Of a DNA stretch of 64,000 bases, positions 28,168 to 38,806 are shown piece after piece. Every line of letters begins with the position of its first letter. The stretch's first letter is position 1. The position numbers and the translations under genes are program-made. The stretch lies in NCBI RefSeq assembly GCF_001571285.1, contig NZ_BCTM01000021.1, forward strand, positions 1 to 64,000, read 5' to 3'. The notes under the pieces are model-generated. The model was not told the origin of the DNA, made no database searches, and was given only the letters and a program-made list of their open reading frames with translations. This DNA comes from Kluyvera cryocrescens NBRC 102467. Its GTDB lineage: Bacteria; Pseudomonadota; Gammaproteobacteria; Enterobacterales; Enterobacteriaceae.

Positions 28168-29841
28168 ATGACTGAATCTTTTGCTCAACTATTTGAAGAA
28201 TCTTTAAAAACAATCGAAACCCGTCCGGGTTCCATCGTTCGTGGTGTTGTTGTTGCTATCGACAAAGACATCGTTCTGGTTGATGCGGGCCTGAAATCTG
28301 AATCTGCAATCCCTGCAGAGCAGTTCAAAAACGCAGCCGGCGAGCTGGAAATCCAGGTCGGTGACGAAGTTGACGTTGCGCTGGACGCAGTAGAAGACGG
28401 CTTCGGCGAAACCCTGCTGTCCCGTGAAAAAGCTAAGCGTCACGAAGCTTGGATCACGCTGGAAAAAGCATACGAAGACGCTGAAACTGTTGTTGGTGTT
28501 ATCAACGGCAAAGTTAAAGGTGGCTTCACTGTTGAGCTGAACGGTATTCGTGCGTTCCTGCCAGGTTCCCTGGTAGACGTTCGTCCAGTGCGCGATACGC
28601 TGCACCTGGAAGGCAAAGAGCTTGAGTTCAAAGTAATCAAGCTGGACCAGAAACGTAACAACGTTGTTGTTTCTCGTCGTGCCGTGATCGAATCCGAAAA
28701 CAGCGCAGAGCGCGATCAGCTGCTGGAAAACCTGCAGGAAGGCATGGAAGTTAAAGGTATCGTTAAGAACCTCACTGACTACGGTGCATTCGTTGATCTG
28801 GGCGGCGTTGACGGCCTGCTGCACATCACTGATATGGCATGGAAACGCGTTAAGCATCCAAGCGAAATCGTAAACGTTGGCGACGAAATCACTGTTAAAG
28901 TGCTGAAGTTCGACCGCGAGCGTACTCGTGTATCTCTGGGCCTGAAACAGCTGGGCGAAGATCCATGGGTAGCTATCGCTAAGCGTTATCCAGAAGGTAC
29001 CAAACTGACTGGCCGCGTGACCAACCTGACCGACTACGGCTGCTTCGTTGAAATCGAAGAAGGCGTTGAAGGCCTGGTACACGTATCCGAAATGGATTGG
29101 ACCAACAAAAACATCCACCCATCCAAAGTTGTTAACGTTGGTGACGTAGTGGAAGTTATGGTTCTGGATATCGACGAAGAACGTCGTCGTATCTCCCTGG
29201 GTCTGAAGCAGTGCAAAAACAACCCATGGCAGCAGTTCGCAGAAACCCACAACAAGGGCGACCGCGTTGAAGGTAAAATCAAGTCTATCACTGACTTCGG
29301 TATCTTCATCGGCCTGGACGGCGGCATCGACGGCCTGGTTCACCTGTCTGACATCTCCTGGAACGCTACAGGCGAAGAAGCAGTTCGTGAATACAAAAAA
29401 GGCGACGAAATCGCAGCAGTTGTTCTGCAGGTTGACGCAGAGCGTGAACGTATCTCCCTGGGCGTTAAACAGCTCGCAGAAGATCCGTTCAACAACTGGG
29501 TTGCTCTGAACAAGAAAGGCGCTATCGTTAACGGTAAAGTAACTGCAGTTGACGCGAAAGGCGCAACCGTAGAACTGGCCGACGGCGTTGAAGGTTACCT
29601 GCGTGCTTCTGAAGCATCCCGTGACCGCGTTGAAGATGCAACTCTGGTTCTGAGCGTTGGCGATGACGTTGAAGCTAAATTCACCGGCGTTGATCGTAAA
29701 AACCGCGCAATTAGCCTGTCTGTTCGTGCTAAAGACGAAGCTGACGAGAAAGATGCAATCGCTACTGTTAACAACAAACAGGAAGACGGCAACTTCTCCA
29801 ACGCTATGGCTGAAGCATTCAAAGCAGCTAAAGGCGAGTAA
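28168..29841 (+). CDS. rpsA: 30S ribosomal protein S1
   Basis: The largest ribosomal protein. It binds mRNA 5' leaders and unfolds them on the 30S subunit. It has 557 residues, as in E. coli. Six S1 OB-fold repeats can be followed; the middle repeats share signatures such as [40 protein letters not shown] and [20 protein letters not shown]. The first two repeats anchor the protein to the ribosome. Codon use is highly biased. Its leader lacks a clear Shine-Dalgarno site, consistent with autogenous control. ihfB follows with its own promoter. Confidence 0.99.
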   Translation: MTESFAQLFEESLKTIETRPGSIVRGVVVAIDKDIVLVDAGLKSESAIPAEQFKNAAGELEIQVGDEVDVALDAVEDGFGETLLSREKAKRHEAWITLEKAYEDAETVVGVINGKVKGGFTVELNGIRAFLPGSLVDVRPVRDTLHLEGKELEFKVIKLDQKRNNVVVSRRAVIESENSAERDQLLENLQEGMEVKGIVKNLTDYGAFVDLGGVDGLLHITDMAWKRVKHPSEIVNVGDEITVKVLKFDRERTRVSLGLKQLGEDPWVAIAKRYPEGTKLTGRVTNLTDYGCFVEIEEGVEGLVHVSEMDWTNKNIHPSKVVNVGDVVEVMVLDIDEERRRISLGLKQCKNNPWQQFAETHNKGDRVEGKIKSITDFGIFIGLDGGIDGLVHLSDISWNATGEEAVREYKKGDEIAAVVLQVDAERERISLGVKQLAEDPFNNWVALNKKGAIVNGKVTAVDAKGATVELADGVEGYLRASEASRDRVEDATLVLSVGDDVEAKFTGVDRKNRAISLSVRAKDEADEKDAIATVNNKQEDGNFSNAMAEAFKAAKGE

Positions 29842-29885
29842 TCTTGCTGATTCGGGTTTAACAACCTGAATTGTGATGAGTTTAC

Positions 29886-29914
29886 TTGACAGATTGCAGG
29901 TTTAGGCCTGTAAT
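29886..29914 (+). promoter_or_regulatory. ihfB promoter
   Basis: TTGACA (29886-29891), a 17-base spacer, then TGTAAT (29909-29914). The predicted start at about 29921 lies at the foot of the following hairpin. Confidence 0.7.
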
Positions 29915-29922
29915 CTAGCACA

Positions 29923-29948
29923 AAGGGCGGCTACGGCCGCCCTTGTTT
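29923..29948 (+). terminator. Hairpin between rpsA and ihfB, probable rpsA terminator
   Basis: AAGGGCGGC-TACG-GCCGCCCTT is a 9-base-pair stem followed by GTTTAA. It would terminate rpsA transcripts and would also form the very 5' end of an ihfB mRNA started at the promoter just upstream. Confidence 0.7.
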
Positions 29949-29993
29949 AATAAGCTGTTAGCTAATTTTCCTTAAAAGGAAACCGGAGGAATC

Positions 29994-30278
29994 ATGACCA
30001 AGTCAGAATTGATTGAAAGACTTGCCAGCCAGCAATCCCATATCCCTGCAAAAGCAGTGGAAGATGCGGTGAAAGAGATGCTGGAGCATATGGCCTCAAC
30101 TCTTGCTGAGGGTGAGCGCATTGAAATCCGCGGTTTCGGCAGCTTCTCTCTGCACTACAGAGCACCACGTACCGGGCGTAACCCGAAAACTGGCGACAAA
30201 GTGGAACTGGAAGGCAAATACGTGCCGCACTTCAAGCCGGGTAAAGAACTGCGCGATCGCGCCAATATTTACGATTGA
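29994..30278 (+). CDS. ihfB: Integration host factor subunit beta
   Basis: A nucleoid protein that with IhfA forms the IHF heterodimer, bending DNA sharply at specific sites. It has 94 residues, identical in length to E. coli IhfB, beginning [20 protein letters not shown]. The beta-ribbon arm with the intercalating proline is [15 protein letters not shown]; the C-terminal helix ends [12 protein letters not shown] strong ribosome site (CCGGAGGA) precedes the ATG. It is downstream of rpsA with its own promoter and a terminator after the gene. Confidence 0.99.
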   Translation: MTKSELIERLASQQSHIPAKAVEDAVKEMLEHMASTLAEGERIEIRGFGSFSLHYRAPRTGRNPKTGDKVELEGKYVPHFKPGKELRDRANIYD

Positions 30279-30313
30279 GTTTTTATCGCCTGTGCGAAAA
30301 ACTTGATTGAGAG

Positions 30314-30337
30314 AAAAGCACCTACGGGTGCTTTTTT
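30314..30337 (+). terminator. Rho-independent terminator after ihfB
   Basis: AAAAGCACC-TACG-GGTGC followed by six T. Confidence 0.93.
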
Positions 30338-30506
30338 CGTTTCTGCTCCCCTTAAGCATTGCATGCTGTCTGGAATCCGCCTCGTACATTCGCTGTAACG
30401 CGCCATCGCATTGACCGTTTCTCTGGAATTCCCCACCTAAAGCCAACTTTAGCAAGACGACAGCAGCAGTCCACCGCGCCACACTTCTGACGACAAGGAG
30501 GTGTTA

Positions 30507-32768
30507 ATGCGTTTACCACAGCTGGCCGGCTGCGCACTGTTGGGCATTCTTCCAATAAGCGTACTGCCGGAATTGCCTTCGCCAGATACCCTTAAACTCG
30601 CTATGCCAGGAGTGATTGCTTTGGCGTTATTTGGGCGAGCAGGGCGGGCTGCGTCTCTTATCGGGCTCCTATTTTGTTGGGGAGTTTTTGCTGCATGGCA
30701 GGTGCTGTTGCCAGCGCAAATGCTACCGGGCAAAAACCGGCACATGGAGATAGTCATCACGCAAACGGATGGGCAAACCAGCCATCGGGGCGCAATGCTG
30801 CGGCTGGAAGGGCGGCGATATTTTCCGCAAACGGAAATAGCATTATATGGGAGCTATCTACCACAAGCCCCCTGCGTTGGACAGCGCTGGCAAATGACGG
30901 TGAGCGTGCGCGCCGTCCACGGGCAGCTCAATGACGGCGGTTTTGATGCCCAGCGTTACGCACTCTCACAAAATCGCCCGCTGACCGGGCGGATTGTTAA
31001 AGCGCAACCCATCGACAGACGATGTAGCCTTCGCGCTCGGTTTCTGGCTTCGCTGCAAGCATCGCTGGCTGACCTGCCGTGGCGCGATGTGATGCTGGCG
31101 CTAGGCCTGGGTGAGCGTCTATCGGTGGCTCCGGAAATCAAAATGCTGATGCAGCAAACCGGGACCTCGCATTTAATGGCCATTTCTGGACTGCATATAG
31201 CACTCGGTGCCTCACTGGGATGGTTGTTTGTTCGCGGCGTGCAATTTTTCTTGCCCGGGTGGCTCATTTGCTGGCGCCTACCCTCGGTTGTCGCGCTTTT
31301 TACGGCAATCGGCTATGCCATGCTGACGGGGATGCAACCCCCTGCGTTACGCACCGTTGTGGCCGCATCGATGTGGTACGCATTACGTTTGAGCGGCCGG
31401 CAGTGGACGGCGTGGGAAGTGTGGCTGTGTTGTCTGGCCGCAATCGTATTTATCGATCCCTTGGCGGTGCTCTCAGACAGTTTGTGGTTGTCGGTATTTG
31501 CGGTCGGCGTACTGATTTTTTGGTATCAATGGGCGCCATTGCCACGTGGGCGCTTTCCGCGTTTCCTTAGGCCACTGGCGAGCCTTATGCATTTGCAGAT
31601 CGGATTATCGCTGTTGCTGTCGCCCGCGCAGATTGCCCTTTTTCACGGCATAAGCCTCACCTCATTGCTAGCAAATGTTGTTGCTGTGCCCGTGGTGACT
31701 TTGCTCGCCGTGCCGCTCATTTTACTGGCCATGTTTTTACACCTGTTCGCACCCGACATGATAGAGATGATGGTGTGGCGTTGCGCCAATGGTGTGTTAG
31801 CGCTGCTCTTTGATTATTTGCAGAGACTACCAACCGGATGGCTGAATATTGGCGTGGCCTGGCTGGGAGTATCGCTGCTCCCATGGCTGGCAGTGATTGT
31901 GTGGCGTTTGCATGCATGGCGGCGCTTTCCCGCGCTTTGGCTCTCCCTCGCAGTGCTGCTCTCATTTCCACTGTGGCGAAAAACACCTCAGGATCGGTGG
32001 CAGGTTGTGATGCTGGATGTGGGACAGGGTCTGGCGGTGGTGATTGTCAGGGGAGATAAAGCCCTGCTCTATGATACGGGGCTGGCATGGCCCGATGGTG
32101 ACAGCGGTGAACAATTGATCGTTCCCTGGCTGCGCTGGCATGGGCTCACGCTGCAGGGGATCGTCCTGAGCCACGATCATCTGGATCATCGTGGCGGGCT
32201 GGGCTCCGTGCAGCAGGCATGGCCGCAGACGTGGATCAGAAGCCCACTTGGTTGGGAAGGGCATCTGCCCTGTGCACGAGGTGAGCGATGGCACTGGCAG
32301 GGGCTGACCTTCCGCGTACTCTGGCCATTAGCTGGAAAAGCGCCAAAAGGGAACAATAGTTCATGCGTGGTGAAGGTCAGTGAGGGTAAAAACAGCATTC
32401 TGCTGACGGGAGATATTGAATTCCCGGCGGAAATGGCCATGATTAGCCGTTTCTGGCAACCATTTGCGTCTACAATTATTCAGGTTCCACATCACGGCAG
32501 TTCGACATCGTCAGGGGTAGCGTTTATCCAACGGGTAGGAGGAGCTGCGGCGCTGGCTTCTGCATCTCGCTATAACGCATGGCGGCTGCCTTCTTCAAAA
32601 ATAAAGGCACGCTATCTTCAACATCATTACGCCTGGTTTGATACCCCTCATCAGGGGCAGATAACCGTCACTTTCAGCGCGAATGGCTGGAAGATTGAGG
32701 GCTTACGAGATCAACTTTTACAGCGTTGGTATCATCAGTGGTTTGGCGAGACTCGCGATAACGGGTAG
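30507..32768 (+). CDS. ycaI: ComEC/Rec2-family membrane protein YcaI
   Basis: A homologue of the ComEC DNA-uptake channel; its role in enterobacteria is not settled. I prefer the ATG at 30507 (753 residues) to the GTG at 30501, because AAGGAG ends at 30500 and gives correct spacing only for the ATG. The order is: N-terminal helices and an OB-like domain (DUF4131), the Competence domain with many membrane helices (GTSHLMAISGLHIALGASLG is the hallmark), and a C-terminal metallo-beta-lactamase-like domain from about residue 510. That domain has LDVGQGLAVVI, SHDHLDHRGG and LLTGDIE. All metal-ligand motifs appear intact. The protein is clearly diverged from the E. coli version. It precedes msbA by 36 bases. 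Confidence 0.93.
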   Translation: MRLPQLAGCALLGILPISVLPELPSPDTLKLAMPGVIALALFGRAGRAASLIGLLFCWGVFAAWQVLLPAQMLPGKNRHMEIVITQTDGQTSHRGAMLRLEGRRYFPQTEIALYGSYLPQAPCVGQRWQMTVSVRAVHGQLNDGGFDAQRYALSQNRPLTGRIVKAQPIDRRCSLRARFLASLQASLADLPWRDVMLALGLGERLSVAPEIKMLMQQTGTSHLMAISGLHIALGASLGWLFVRGVQFFLPGWLICWRLPSVVALFTAIGYAMLTGMQPPALRTVVAASMWYALRLSGRQWTAWEVWLCCLAAIVFIDPLAVLSDSLWLSVFAVGVLIFWYQWAPLPRGRFPRFLRPLASLMHLQIGLSLLLSPAQIALFHGISLTSLLANVVAVPVVTLLAVPLILLAMFLHLFAPDMIEMMVWRCANGVLALLFDYLQRLPTGWLNIGVAWLGVSLLPWLAVIVWRLHAWRRFPALWLSLAVLLSFPLWRKTPQDRWQVVMLDVGQGLAVVIVRGDKALLYDTGLAWPDGDSGEQLIVPWLRWHGLTLQGIVLSHDHLDHRGGLGSVQQAWPQTWIRSPLGWEGHLPCARGERWHWQGLTFRVLWPLAGKAPKGNNSSCVVKVSEGKNSILLTGDIEFPAEMAMISRFWQPFASTIIQVPHHGSSTSSGVAFIQRVGGAAALASASRYNAWRLPSSKIKARYLQHHYAWFDTPHQGQITVTFSANGWKIEGLRDQLLQRWYHQWFGETRDNG

Positions 32769-32804
32769 AATATGCGGCTATTTCAACATAAGCTGGTTTT
32801 TTGA

Positions 32805-34553
32805 ATGCAGAACGACAAAGATCTCTCCACGTGGCAGACCTTCCGCCGACTCTGGCCGACTATCGCGCCGTTTAAAGCAGGGTTGATCGTGGCGGCCATT
32901 GCGTTAGTCCTTAACGCGGCCAGCGATACCTTCATGTTATCGCTTCTTAAACCATTACTGGATGATGGTTTTGGTAAAACAGATCGCTCAGTGCTGCTTT
33001 GGATGCCGCTGGTCGTTATTGGCTTGATGATCCTGCGTGGTATCACAAGCTATGTTTCAAGCTACTGTATCTCCTGGGTTTCTGGCAAAGTGGTTATGAC
33101 CATGCGCCGTCGGCTGTTTAGCCATATGATGGGGATGCCGGTCTCATTCTTCGACAAGCAGTCCACCGGGACGCTGCTGTCGCGTATTACCTATGACTCC
33201 GAACAGGTCGCGTCATCTTCTTCAAGCGCGCTGATTACCGTGGTGCGTGAAGGTGCGTCGATCATTGGTCTGTTCATCATGATGTTTTACTACAGCTGGC
33301 AGCTGTCGGTCATTCTTATCGTTCTGGCACCTATTGTGTCGATTGCGATTCGCGTGGTCTCCAAGCGCTTCCGTAGCATCAGTAAAAACATGCAAAACAC
33401 GATGGGTCAGGTTACTACCAGCGCTGAACAGATGCTGAAAGGGCATAAAGAAGTGCTGATGTTCGGCGGTCAGGCCGTAGAATCCCATCGCTTTGATAAA
33501 GTCAGCAACAAGATGCGTCTGCAGGGGATGAAGCTGGTCTCCGCGTCATCGATTTCTGATCCGATCATTCAGCTGATTGCTTCTCTGGCGCTGGCGTTTG
33601 TTCTCTATGCCGCAAGTTTCCCAAGCGTCATGGAAACGTTAACTGCCGGTACCATCACCGTGGTCTTCTCCTCAATGATTGCTCTGATGCGTCCGCTGAA
33701 ATCGCTGACCAACGTCAATGCGCAGTTCCAGCGTGGGATGGCTGCCTGTCAGACGCTGTTTGCGATTCTTGATAGTGAGCAAGAAAAAGACGAAGGCAAA
33801 CTGGAAATTGAGCGTGCGAAAGGGGCGATTGAGTTCCGTAACGTCACCTTTACCTACCCAGGCCGCGAAACACCGGCACTGCGTAATATCAACCTCGCGA
33901 TCCCGGAAGGGAAAACGGTGGCTCTGGTTGGTCGCTCCGGTTCGGGCAAATCCACTATCGCCAGCCTGTTGACCCGTTTTTATGATATCGATGAAGGTGA
34001 AATCCTGCTCGATGGTCATGATTTACGCGAGTACAAGCTCTCCGCGCTACGTAATCAGGTCGCATTGGTCTCACAAAACGTGCATCTGTTCAACGATACC
34101 GTCGCCAACAACATTGCCTATGCGCGCACGGAAGAGTTCAGCCGTGAGCAGATTGAAGATGCGGCACGCATGGCCTATGCGATGGACTTTATCAACAAAA
34201 TGGATAATGGCCTCGACACGATTATTGGTGAAAACGGCGTGCTGCTCTCCGGCGGTCAACGTCAGCGTATTGCCATTGCGCGTGCGCTGCTGCGCAACAG
34301 CCCGATTTTGATCCTTGATGAAGCCACGTCTGCGCTGGATACCGAATCTGAACGTGCGATTCAGTCGGCGCTAGATGAACTGCAGAAAAACCGCACCTCG
34401 CTGGTTATCGCGCACCGTCTCTCTACCATTGAACAGGCCGACGAAATTATCGTGGTCGAAGAGGGGCAGATTGTCGAACGCGGTAGCCACAGTGATTTGC
34501 TTGAGCAGCGCGGCGTGTATGCGCAACTGCATAAAATGCAGTTTGGCGAATGA
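32805..34553 (+). CDS. msbA: Lipid A export ATP-binding/permease protein MsbA
   Basis: An essential homodimeric ABC flippase that moves core-lipid A across the inner membrane. It has 582 residues, the E. coli length. Six membrane helices occupy about 1-320. The nucleotide-binding domain has Walker [10 protein letters not shown] with Lys382, signature [17 protein letters not shown], Walker [14 protein letters not shown] and the switch His in VIAHRLS. Its stop overlaps the lpxK start (ATGA), so the two are translationally coupled in an envelope-biogenesis operon. Confidence 0.98.
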   Translation: MQNDKDLSTWQTFRRLWPTIAPFKAGLIVAAIALVLNAASDTFMLSLLKPLLDDGFGKTDRSVLLWMPLVVIGLMILRGITSYVSSYCISWVSGKVVMTMRRRLFSHMMGMPVSFFDKQSTGTLLSRITYDSEQVASSSSSALITVVREGASIIGLFIMMFYYSWQLSVILIVLAPIVSIAIRVVSKRFRSISKNMQNTMGQVTTSAEQMLKGHKEVLMFGGQAVESHRFDKVSNKMRLQGMKLVSASSISDPIIQLIASLALAFVLYAASFPSVMETLTAGTITVVFSSMIALMRPLKSLTNVNAQFQRGMAACQTLFAILDSEQEKDEGKLEIERAKGAIEFRNVTFTYPGRETPALRNINLAIPEGKTVALVGRSGSGKSTIASLLTRFYDIDEGEILLDGHDLREYKLSALRNQVALVSQNVHLFNDTVANNIAYARTEEFSREQIEDAARMAYAMDFINKMDNGLDTIIGENGVLLSGGQRQRIAIARALLRNSPILILDEATSALDTESERAIQSALDELQKNRTSLVIAHRLSTIEQADEIIVVEEGQIVERGSHSDLLEQRGVYAQLHKMQFGE

Positions 34554-35530
34554 TAGCTAAAATCTGGTCGGGCGAATCGCCGCTTTGGCTACTGCTGTTG
34601 CCGCTTTCCTGGCTGTACGGCCTGGTGAGCGGCCTCATCCGACTTTGCTATCAGATCGGCCTGAAGAAAGCCTGGCGCGCACCTTGCCCGGTTGTCGTGG
34701 TAGGGAATCTGACCGCCGGCGGTAACGGTAAGACCCCGGTCGTTATTTGGCTTGTTGAGCAGTTACAGCGCCAGGGCATCAGGGTGGGGGTGGTTTCTCG
34801 CGGCTATGGCGGCAAAGCGGAAAGCTATCCGTTGCTGCTGGATGCCGACACCACCACTGCACAGGCGGGTGATGAACCGGTGCTTATATATCAGCGCACC
34901 GGTGCGCCGGTGGCTGTTTCTCCGGTACGCGTTGATGCGGTAAAAGCGCTGCTGGCCGCGCACGATCTTCAGCTTGTCGTGACGGATGATGGGCTTCAGC
35001 ACTATCGTCTGGCGCGGGACAAAGAGATTGTCGTTATCGATGGCGTACGCCGATTTGGCAACGGCTGGTGGCTACCCGCAGGGCCAATGCGCGAACGCGC
35101 TTCGCGCTTGCGATCTGTTGATGCCCGGATTGTTAACGGTGGAGAGCCACAGGCTGGGGAAATCCCAATGACTCTACGTCCTGGCGAAGCGGTCAATTTA
35201 CTCACGCATCAAAGGCTACCGGTTTCGGCGTTGCAAAACGTAGTCGCGATGGCCGGTATTGGCCATCCTCCCCGATTTTTTGCAACCTTAAATGAGTGCG
35301 GGTTACAACCGGTACGCACCGTTGCACTGGCAGACCACAAGGCACTCACTGAAGCGGACGTACGGGCGCTGGTTGAACCCGGGCAACAGCTTATTATGAC
35401 TGAAAAAGATGCGGTGAAATGCCGCCGCTTTGCGCAGGAAAACTGGTGGTATCTGCCGGTCGATGCTGTTCTTTCCGGCGACCGCGCGCAGACGCTGCTA
35501 CAGGACTTGATTACCCTCGCACGACGCTAA
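34550..35530 (+). CDS. lpxK: Tetraacyldisaccharide 4'-kinase
   Basis: Phosphorylates the 4' position of the lipid A disaccharide at the inner membrane (sixth step of the Raetz pathway). It has 326 residues, two fewer than E. coli. An N-terminal membrane-associating helix ([20 protein letters not shown]) is followed by a P-loop, [12 protein letters not shown] (residues 52-63), and later [12 protein letters not shown] with the DxD-type catalytic aspartates. It overlaps msbA by four bases, the usual arrangement that couples lipid A synthesis with export. Confidence 0.97.
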   Translation: MIAKIWSGESPLWLLLLPLSWLYGLVSGLIRLCYQIGLKKAWRAPCPVVVVGNLTAGGNGKTPVVIWLVEQLQRQGIRVGVVSRGYGGKAESYPLLLDADTTTAQAGDEPVLIYQRTGAPVAVSPVRVDAVKALLAAHDLQLVVTDDGLQHYRLARDKEIVVIDGVRRFGNGWWLPAGPMRERASRLRSVDARIVNGGEPQAGEIPMTLRPGEAVNLLTHQRLPVSALQNVVAMAGIGHPPRFFATLNECGLQPVRTVALADHKALTEADVRALVEPGQQLIMTEKDAVKCRRFAQENWWYLPVDAVLSGDRAQTLLQDLITLARR

Positions 35531-35560
35531 ACGGCGTCGGCGATATCCGGGGGAACCGGT

Positions 35561-36793
35561 ATGGCTGAACAGCATCTTACTCTGCGCGCCGCGCGTCATC
35601 TCCACCTTGCGGCGCAGGGGCTTCTCAATCGCCCGCGCCGGCAGGCAAAAGCGCACGATATTCTTCGTACTATCCAACAAATGTCTCTGCTGCAAATCGA
35701 CACCATCAACGTGGTGGCCCGCAGCCCTTATCTGGTGTTATTCAGTCGTCTGGGCGCTTATCCATCGACATGGCTCGATGAGGCGCTTTCCCGCGGAGAG
35801 CTTATGGAATATTGGGCTCATGAGGCCTGCTTTCTGCCGCGTAGCGATTTTCCGCTGGTGCGCCACCGGATGCTGGCGCCGCATAAGATGGGCTGGAAGT
35901 ATCACCAGAGCTGGATGAGTGAACACGCACAGGACATTGCAGCGCTTAAATCTCATATTGCTGAGAATGGTCCGGTGCGCTCTGCTGATTTTTCACACCC
36001 GCGCAAAGGTGAAAGCGGTTGGTGGGCGTGGAAGCCGCACAAGCGCCATCTGGAAGGTTTGTTTACGGCTGGCGAAGTCATGGTGGTAGCAAGGCGTCAC
36101 TTCCAGCGCGTCTACGATCTCACCGAGCGTGTGATGCCCCACTGGAATGATGCAACGGATGCACTGACGCAACCGGCCGCGGAAAGGCTTATGCTGGAGA
36201 ATAGCGCCCGGAGCTTAGGTATTTTCCGCCCTCAATGGCTGGCGGACTATTATCGTCTGCGCCAACCCGATCTCAATGCGCTGTTGGCACAGTGGCAGGA
36301 TGAGCAGCAGATAGTGGCTGTTGATGTCGATACGCTGGGCGAGATGTGGGTGCACAGTAGCCTGTTACCGGAACTCGCCCGAGCGGTCGAGGGTAAGCTG
36401 AATGCGACCCACAGCGCGGTACTGTCGCCATTCGATCCTGTGGTCTGGGATCGCAAGCGAGCTGAGCAGCTATTTGATTTCAGCTACCGTCTTGAGTGCT
36501 ACACGCCTGCGCCTAAACGACAGTATGGCTATTTTGTGCTGCCGCTGTTGCACCGTGGCGAAATCGTTGGCCGCATGGACAGCAAAATGCACCGTAGCCG
36601 CGGCGTGCTGGAAATATTCGCGCTGTATTTACAAGACGGCGTGCGGGTCAGTCAGCAGCTCGAACGTGGGCTAAAACTGGCCATTAATGACTTTGCTCGC
36701 TGGCAGGGGGCAACGCGCGTTGAGCTTGGCGCAATAGCGGAAAAACTCTTTAGTGAACAACGTGGCGGATGGGAGATTGACGCCGACCGTTAG
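35561..36793 (+). CDS. ycaQ: DNA glycosylase YcaQ (interstrand-crosslink repair, AlkX/AZL family)
   Basis: A winged-helix-repeat DNA glycosylase that in E. coli unhooks nitrogen-mustard-type interstrand crosslinks. It has 410 residues, as in E. coli. The catalytic Q-x-D motif of the YcaQ branch is seen as QID at residues 45-47 (MSLLQIDTINVVARS). The C-terminal part includes DPVVWDRKRAEQLFDFSYR. It lies 30 bases after lpxK within the msbA-kdsB run, an odd but conserved placement of a repair gene in an envelope operon. Confidence 0.95.
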   Translation: MAEQHLTLRAARHLHLAAQGLLNRPRRQAKAHDILRTIQQMSLLQIDTINVVARSPYLVLFSRLGAYPSTWLDEALSRGELMEYWAHEACFLPRSDFPLVRHRMLAPHKMGWKYHQSWMSEHAQDIAALKSHIAENGPVRSADFSHPRKGESGWWAWKPHKRHLEGLFTAGEVMVVARRHFQRVYDLTERVMPHWNDATDALTQPAAERLMLENSARSLGIFRPQWLADYYRLRQPDLNALLAQWQDEQQIVAVDVDTLGEMWVHSSLLPELARAVEGKLNATHSAVLSPFDPVVWDRKRAEQLFDFSYRLECYTPAPKRQYGYFVLPLLHRGEIVGRMDSKMHRSRGVLEIFALYLQDGVRVSQQLERGLKLAINDFARWQGATRVELGAIAEKLFSEQRGGWEIDADR

Positions 36794-36844
36794 CGCTCTA
36801 TGATATGCTGCACTGGTTTTCGATACGGCCCATCAGGAGGAACC

Positions 36845-37027
36845 ATGGATCACCGTCTACTTGAAATTATTGCCTGCCCGGTTTGCAACGGCAAACTCTA
36901 CTACAGCCAGGACAAGCAAGAACTGATTTGCAAACTTGATAATCTGGCGTTTCCCCTGCGTGACGGGATCCCCGTATTGCTGGAAACCGAAGCCCGCGTG
37001 CTCGCTGCTGAAGAGAACAGACCATGA
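36845..37027 (+). CDS. ycaR: Trm112/UPF0434-family small protein YcaR
   Basis: A 60-residue protein ([20 protein letters not shown]) of the UPF0434/Trm112-like group, known as the partner gene of kdsB. I chose the ATG at 36845, preceded by CAGGAGGAACC; the longer frame from 36800 is unsupported. A single CPVC pair is visible near residue 11 and one further Cys in LICKLDN, so a full zinc ribbon is not evident. It overlaps kdsB by four bases (ATGA), so translation is coupled. Molecular function is not established. Confidence 0.93.
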   Translation: MDHRLLEIIACPVCNGKLYYSQDKQELICKLDNLAFPLRDGIPVLLETEARVLAAEENRP

Positions 37028-37770
37028 GTTTTGTCGTCATTATTCCCGCGCGTTTTGCCTCAACGCGCCTGCCGGGTAAACCGCTGCAGGATATCAACGG
37101 CAAACCGATGATTGTGCACGTGCTGGAGCGCGCGCGCGAGTCCGGCGCTGAGCGTATTATCGTGGCAACCGATCACCCGGAAGTGGCTAGCGCCGTTGAA
37201 GCCGCCGGGGGTGAGGTTTGCATGACCCGCGCTGACCATCAGTCAGGCACTGAGCGTCTGGCGGAAGTGGTTGAGAAGTGCGGCTTCAGCGACGATACCG
37301 TCATTGTTAATGTCCAGGGCGATGAGCCGATGATCCCTGCGGTCATTATCCGCCAGGTGGCAGAAAATTTAGCGGCCAGCCAATGCGGTATGGCTACGCT
37401 GGCAGTACCGATTCATGACGCTGAAGAAGCCTTTAATCCGAATGCGGTCAAAGTGGTCATGGACAAAGACGGCCACGCGCTCTATTTTTCACGCGCCACC
37501 ATTCCATGGGATCGTGACCGCTTTGCGAAAAGCCGCGAAGAGATTGGCGATACGCTGCTGCGCCACATTGGTATCTATGGCTACCGCGCCGGATTTATTC
37601 GCCGCTACGTCACCTGGACGCCAAGCCCGCTTGAGCACATTGAGATGCTTGAACAGCTGCGCGTGCTGTGGTACGGCGAAAAAATTCACGTTGCCGTGGC
37701 GAAAGAAGTTCCGGGCACCGGCGTTGATACGCCAGAAGATCTGGCTCGCGTTCGCGCCGAAATGAAGTAA
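37024..37770 (+). CDS. kdsB: CMP-KDO synthetase (3-deoxy-manno-octulosonate cytidylyltransferase)
   Basis: Activates KDO with CTP for attachment to lipid A. It has 248 residues, the E. coli length. The N-terminal nucleotide-binding motif is [19 protein letters not shown]; further on are [11 protein letters not shown] and [12 protein letters not shown], all typical of KdsB. It is the last gene of the msbA-lpxK-ycaQ-ycaR-kdsB run, followed by a hairpin. Confidence 0.98.
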   Translation: MSFVVIIPARFASTRLPGKPLQDINGKPMIVHVLERARESGAERIIVATDHPEVASAVEAAGGEVCMTRADHQSGTERLAEVVEKCGFSDDTVIVNVQGDEPMIPAVIIRQVAENLAASQCGMATLAVPIHDAEEAFNPNAVKVVMDKDGHALYFSRATIPWDRDRFAKSREEIGDTLLRHIGIYGYRAGFIRRYVTWTPSPLEHIEMLEQLRVLWYGEKIHVAVAKEVPGTGVDTPEDLARVRAEMK

Positions 37771-37778
37771 TCTCCTCC

Positions 37779-37799
37779 GCCCCCTTGTTCACAGGGGGC
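37779..37799 (+). terminator. Hairpin after kdsB, probable terminator
   Basis: GCCCCCT and AGGGGGC form a 7-base-pair stem a few bases after the kdsB stop. There is no strong T run, so efficiency is uncertain. Confidence 0.5.
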
Positions 37800-37912
37800 G
37801 CATTCAGCCTCAATGTTTCCTGACTATCTGTTGCAATTTTGATCTTGTCTGGTGAAATTCACGCTCTATATGCTCATTATGAAAGCAATGGCTTTTATAG
37901 AGGCAATCTGAC

Positions 37913-38806
37913 ATGGAACAGCTACGTGTAGAACTCAGCCATCTTTTGGGTGAATCACTCAGCCGCGTGGAGTGTATTAACGAGCAGACGGATACCGCGC
38001 TATGGTCGCTGTATGATGCCAACGGCAATCCGATGCCGTTATTGGCGCGGAGCTTTTCCTCGCCGGGGCTGGCTCGCCAGCTAGCGTGGAAAATATCGAT
38101 GCTGGCGCGAAGCGGCACCGTTCGGATGCCGGTGGTATACGGGGTGATGACGCATGAAGAACATCCAGGACCGGACGTCCTGCTGCTGGAGCGCCTGCGC
38201 GGTGTGCCAGTGGAAGCGCCTACCCGCAGCCCGCAGCGTTGGGATGCCCTGAAAGATCAAATTGTTGAGGCCATGCTGGCGTGGCACCGCGTGGACAGTT
38301 CCGGCAGCGTCGGCTTTGTCGATGGCACTCAGGAAAACAGTTGGCCTCAGTGGTATCGCCAGAGAATTGAAGTGCTGTGGGGTACCCTCAGCCTATACCA
38401 CAGTACGGGGCTGACGATGCAGGACAAACGGCTGCTATTTCGCACGCGCGAATGTCTGGATGCGCTGTTTGCCGGTTTCAATGACAATTGCGTGCTGGTA
38501 CACGGCCACTTAACGCTGCGCAGTATGCTTAAGGATGCCCGCAGCGATCAGCTGCTGGCGATGGTTGGGCCTGGGCCTATCTTGTGGGCACCGCGGGAAT
38601 ATGACCTGTTCCGCCTGCACGAGAGCGAACAGGCGGAACAGCTGATGTGGCATTATCTCCAGCGCGCCCCCGTTGCGGAGGCGTTTCTTTGGCGACGCTG
38701 GCTCTATCTGCTGTGGGACGAAGTCGAGAAACTCGTGAATACCGGTAAATTTAGCCGCGCGAATTTTGATCTCGCGTCAAAATCACTGCTCCCCTGGCTC
38801 TCCTGA
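37913..38806 (+). CDS. ycbJ: Putative phosphotransferase/kinase-like protein YcbJ
   Basis: A 297-residue cytoplasmic protein resembling the aminoglycoside-phosphotransferase/kinase-like fold; it matches YcbJ in length and sequence. VLLLERLRGVPVEAP looks like the hinge of such kinases, and CVLVHGHLTLRSMLKD occupies the place of the catalytic loop, with His-Gly-His instead of the usual HGD, so activity is doubtful. No substrate is known. Its last 24 bases overlap the end of elyC on the opposite strand. Confidence 0.85.
   Translation: MEQLRVELSHLLGESLSRVECINEQTDTALWSLYDANGNPMPLLARSFSSPGLARQLAWKISMLARSGTVRMPVVYGVMTHEEHPGPDVLLLERLRGVPVEAPTRSPQRWDALKDQIVEAMLAWHRVDSSGSVGFVDGTQENSWPQWYRQRIEVLWGTLSLYHSTGLTMQDKRLLFRTRECLDALFAGFNDNCVLVHGHLTLRSMLKDARSDQLLAMVGPGPILWAPREYDLFRLHESEQAEQLMWHYLQRAPVAEAFLWRRWLYLLWDEVEKLVNTGKFSRANFDLASKSLLPWLS

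Noticed and set aside
28204-29343. A 379-codon open frame antisense to rpsA
   Set aside because: Same codon-bias artefact as in pflB. The predicted protein is low-complexity Phe/Asn/Val-rich and unlike any known family.
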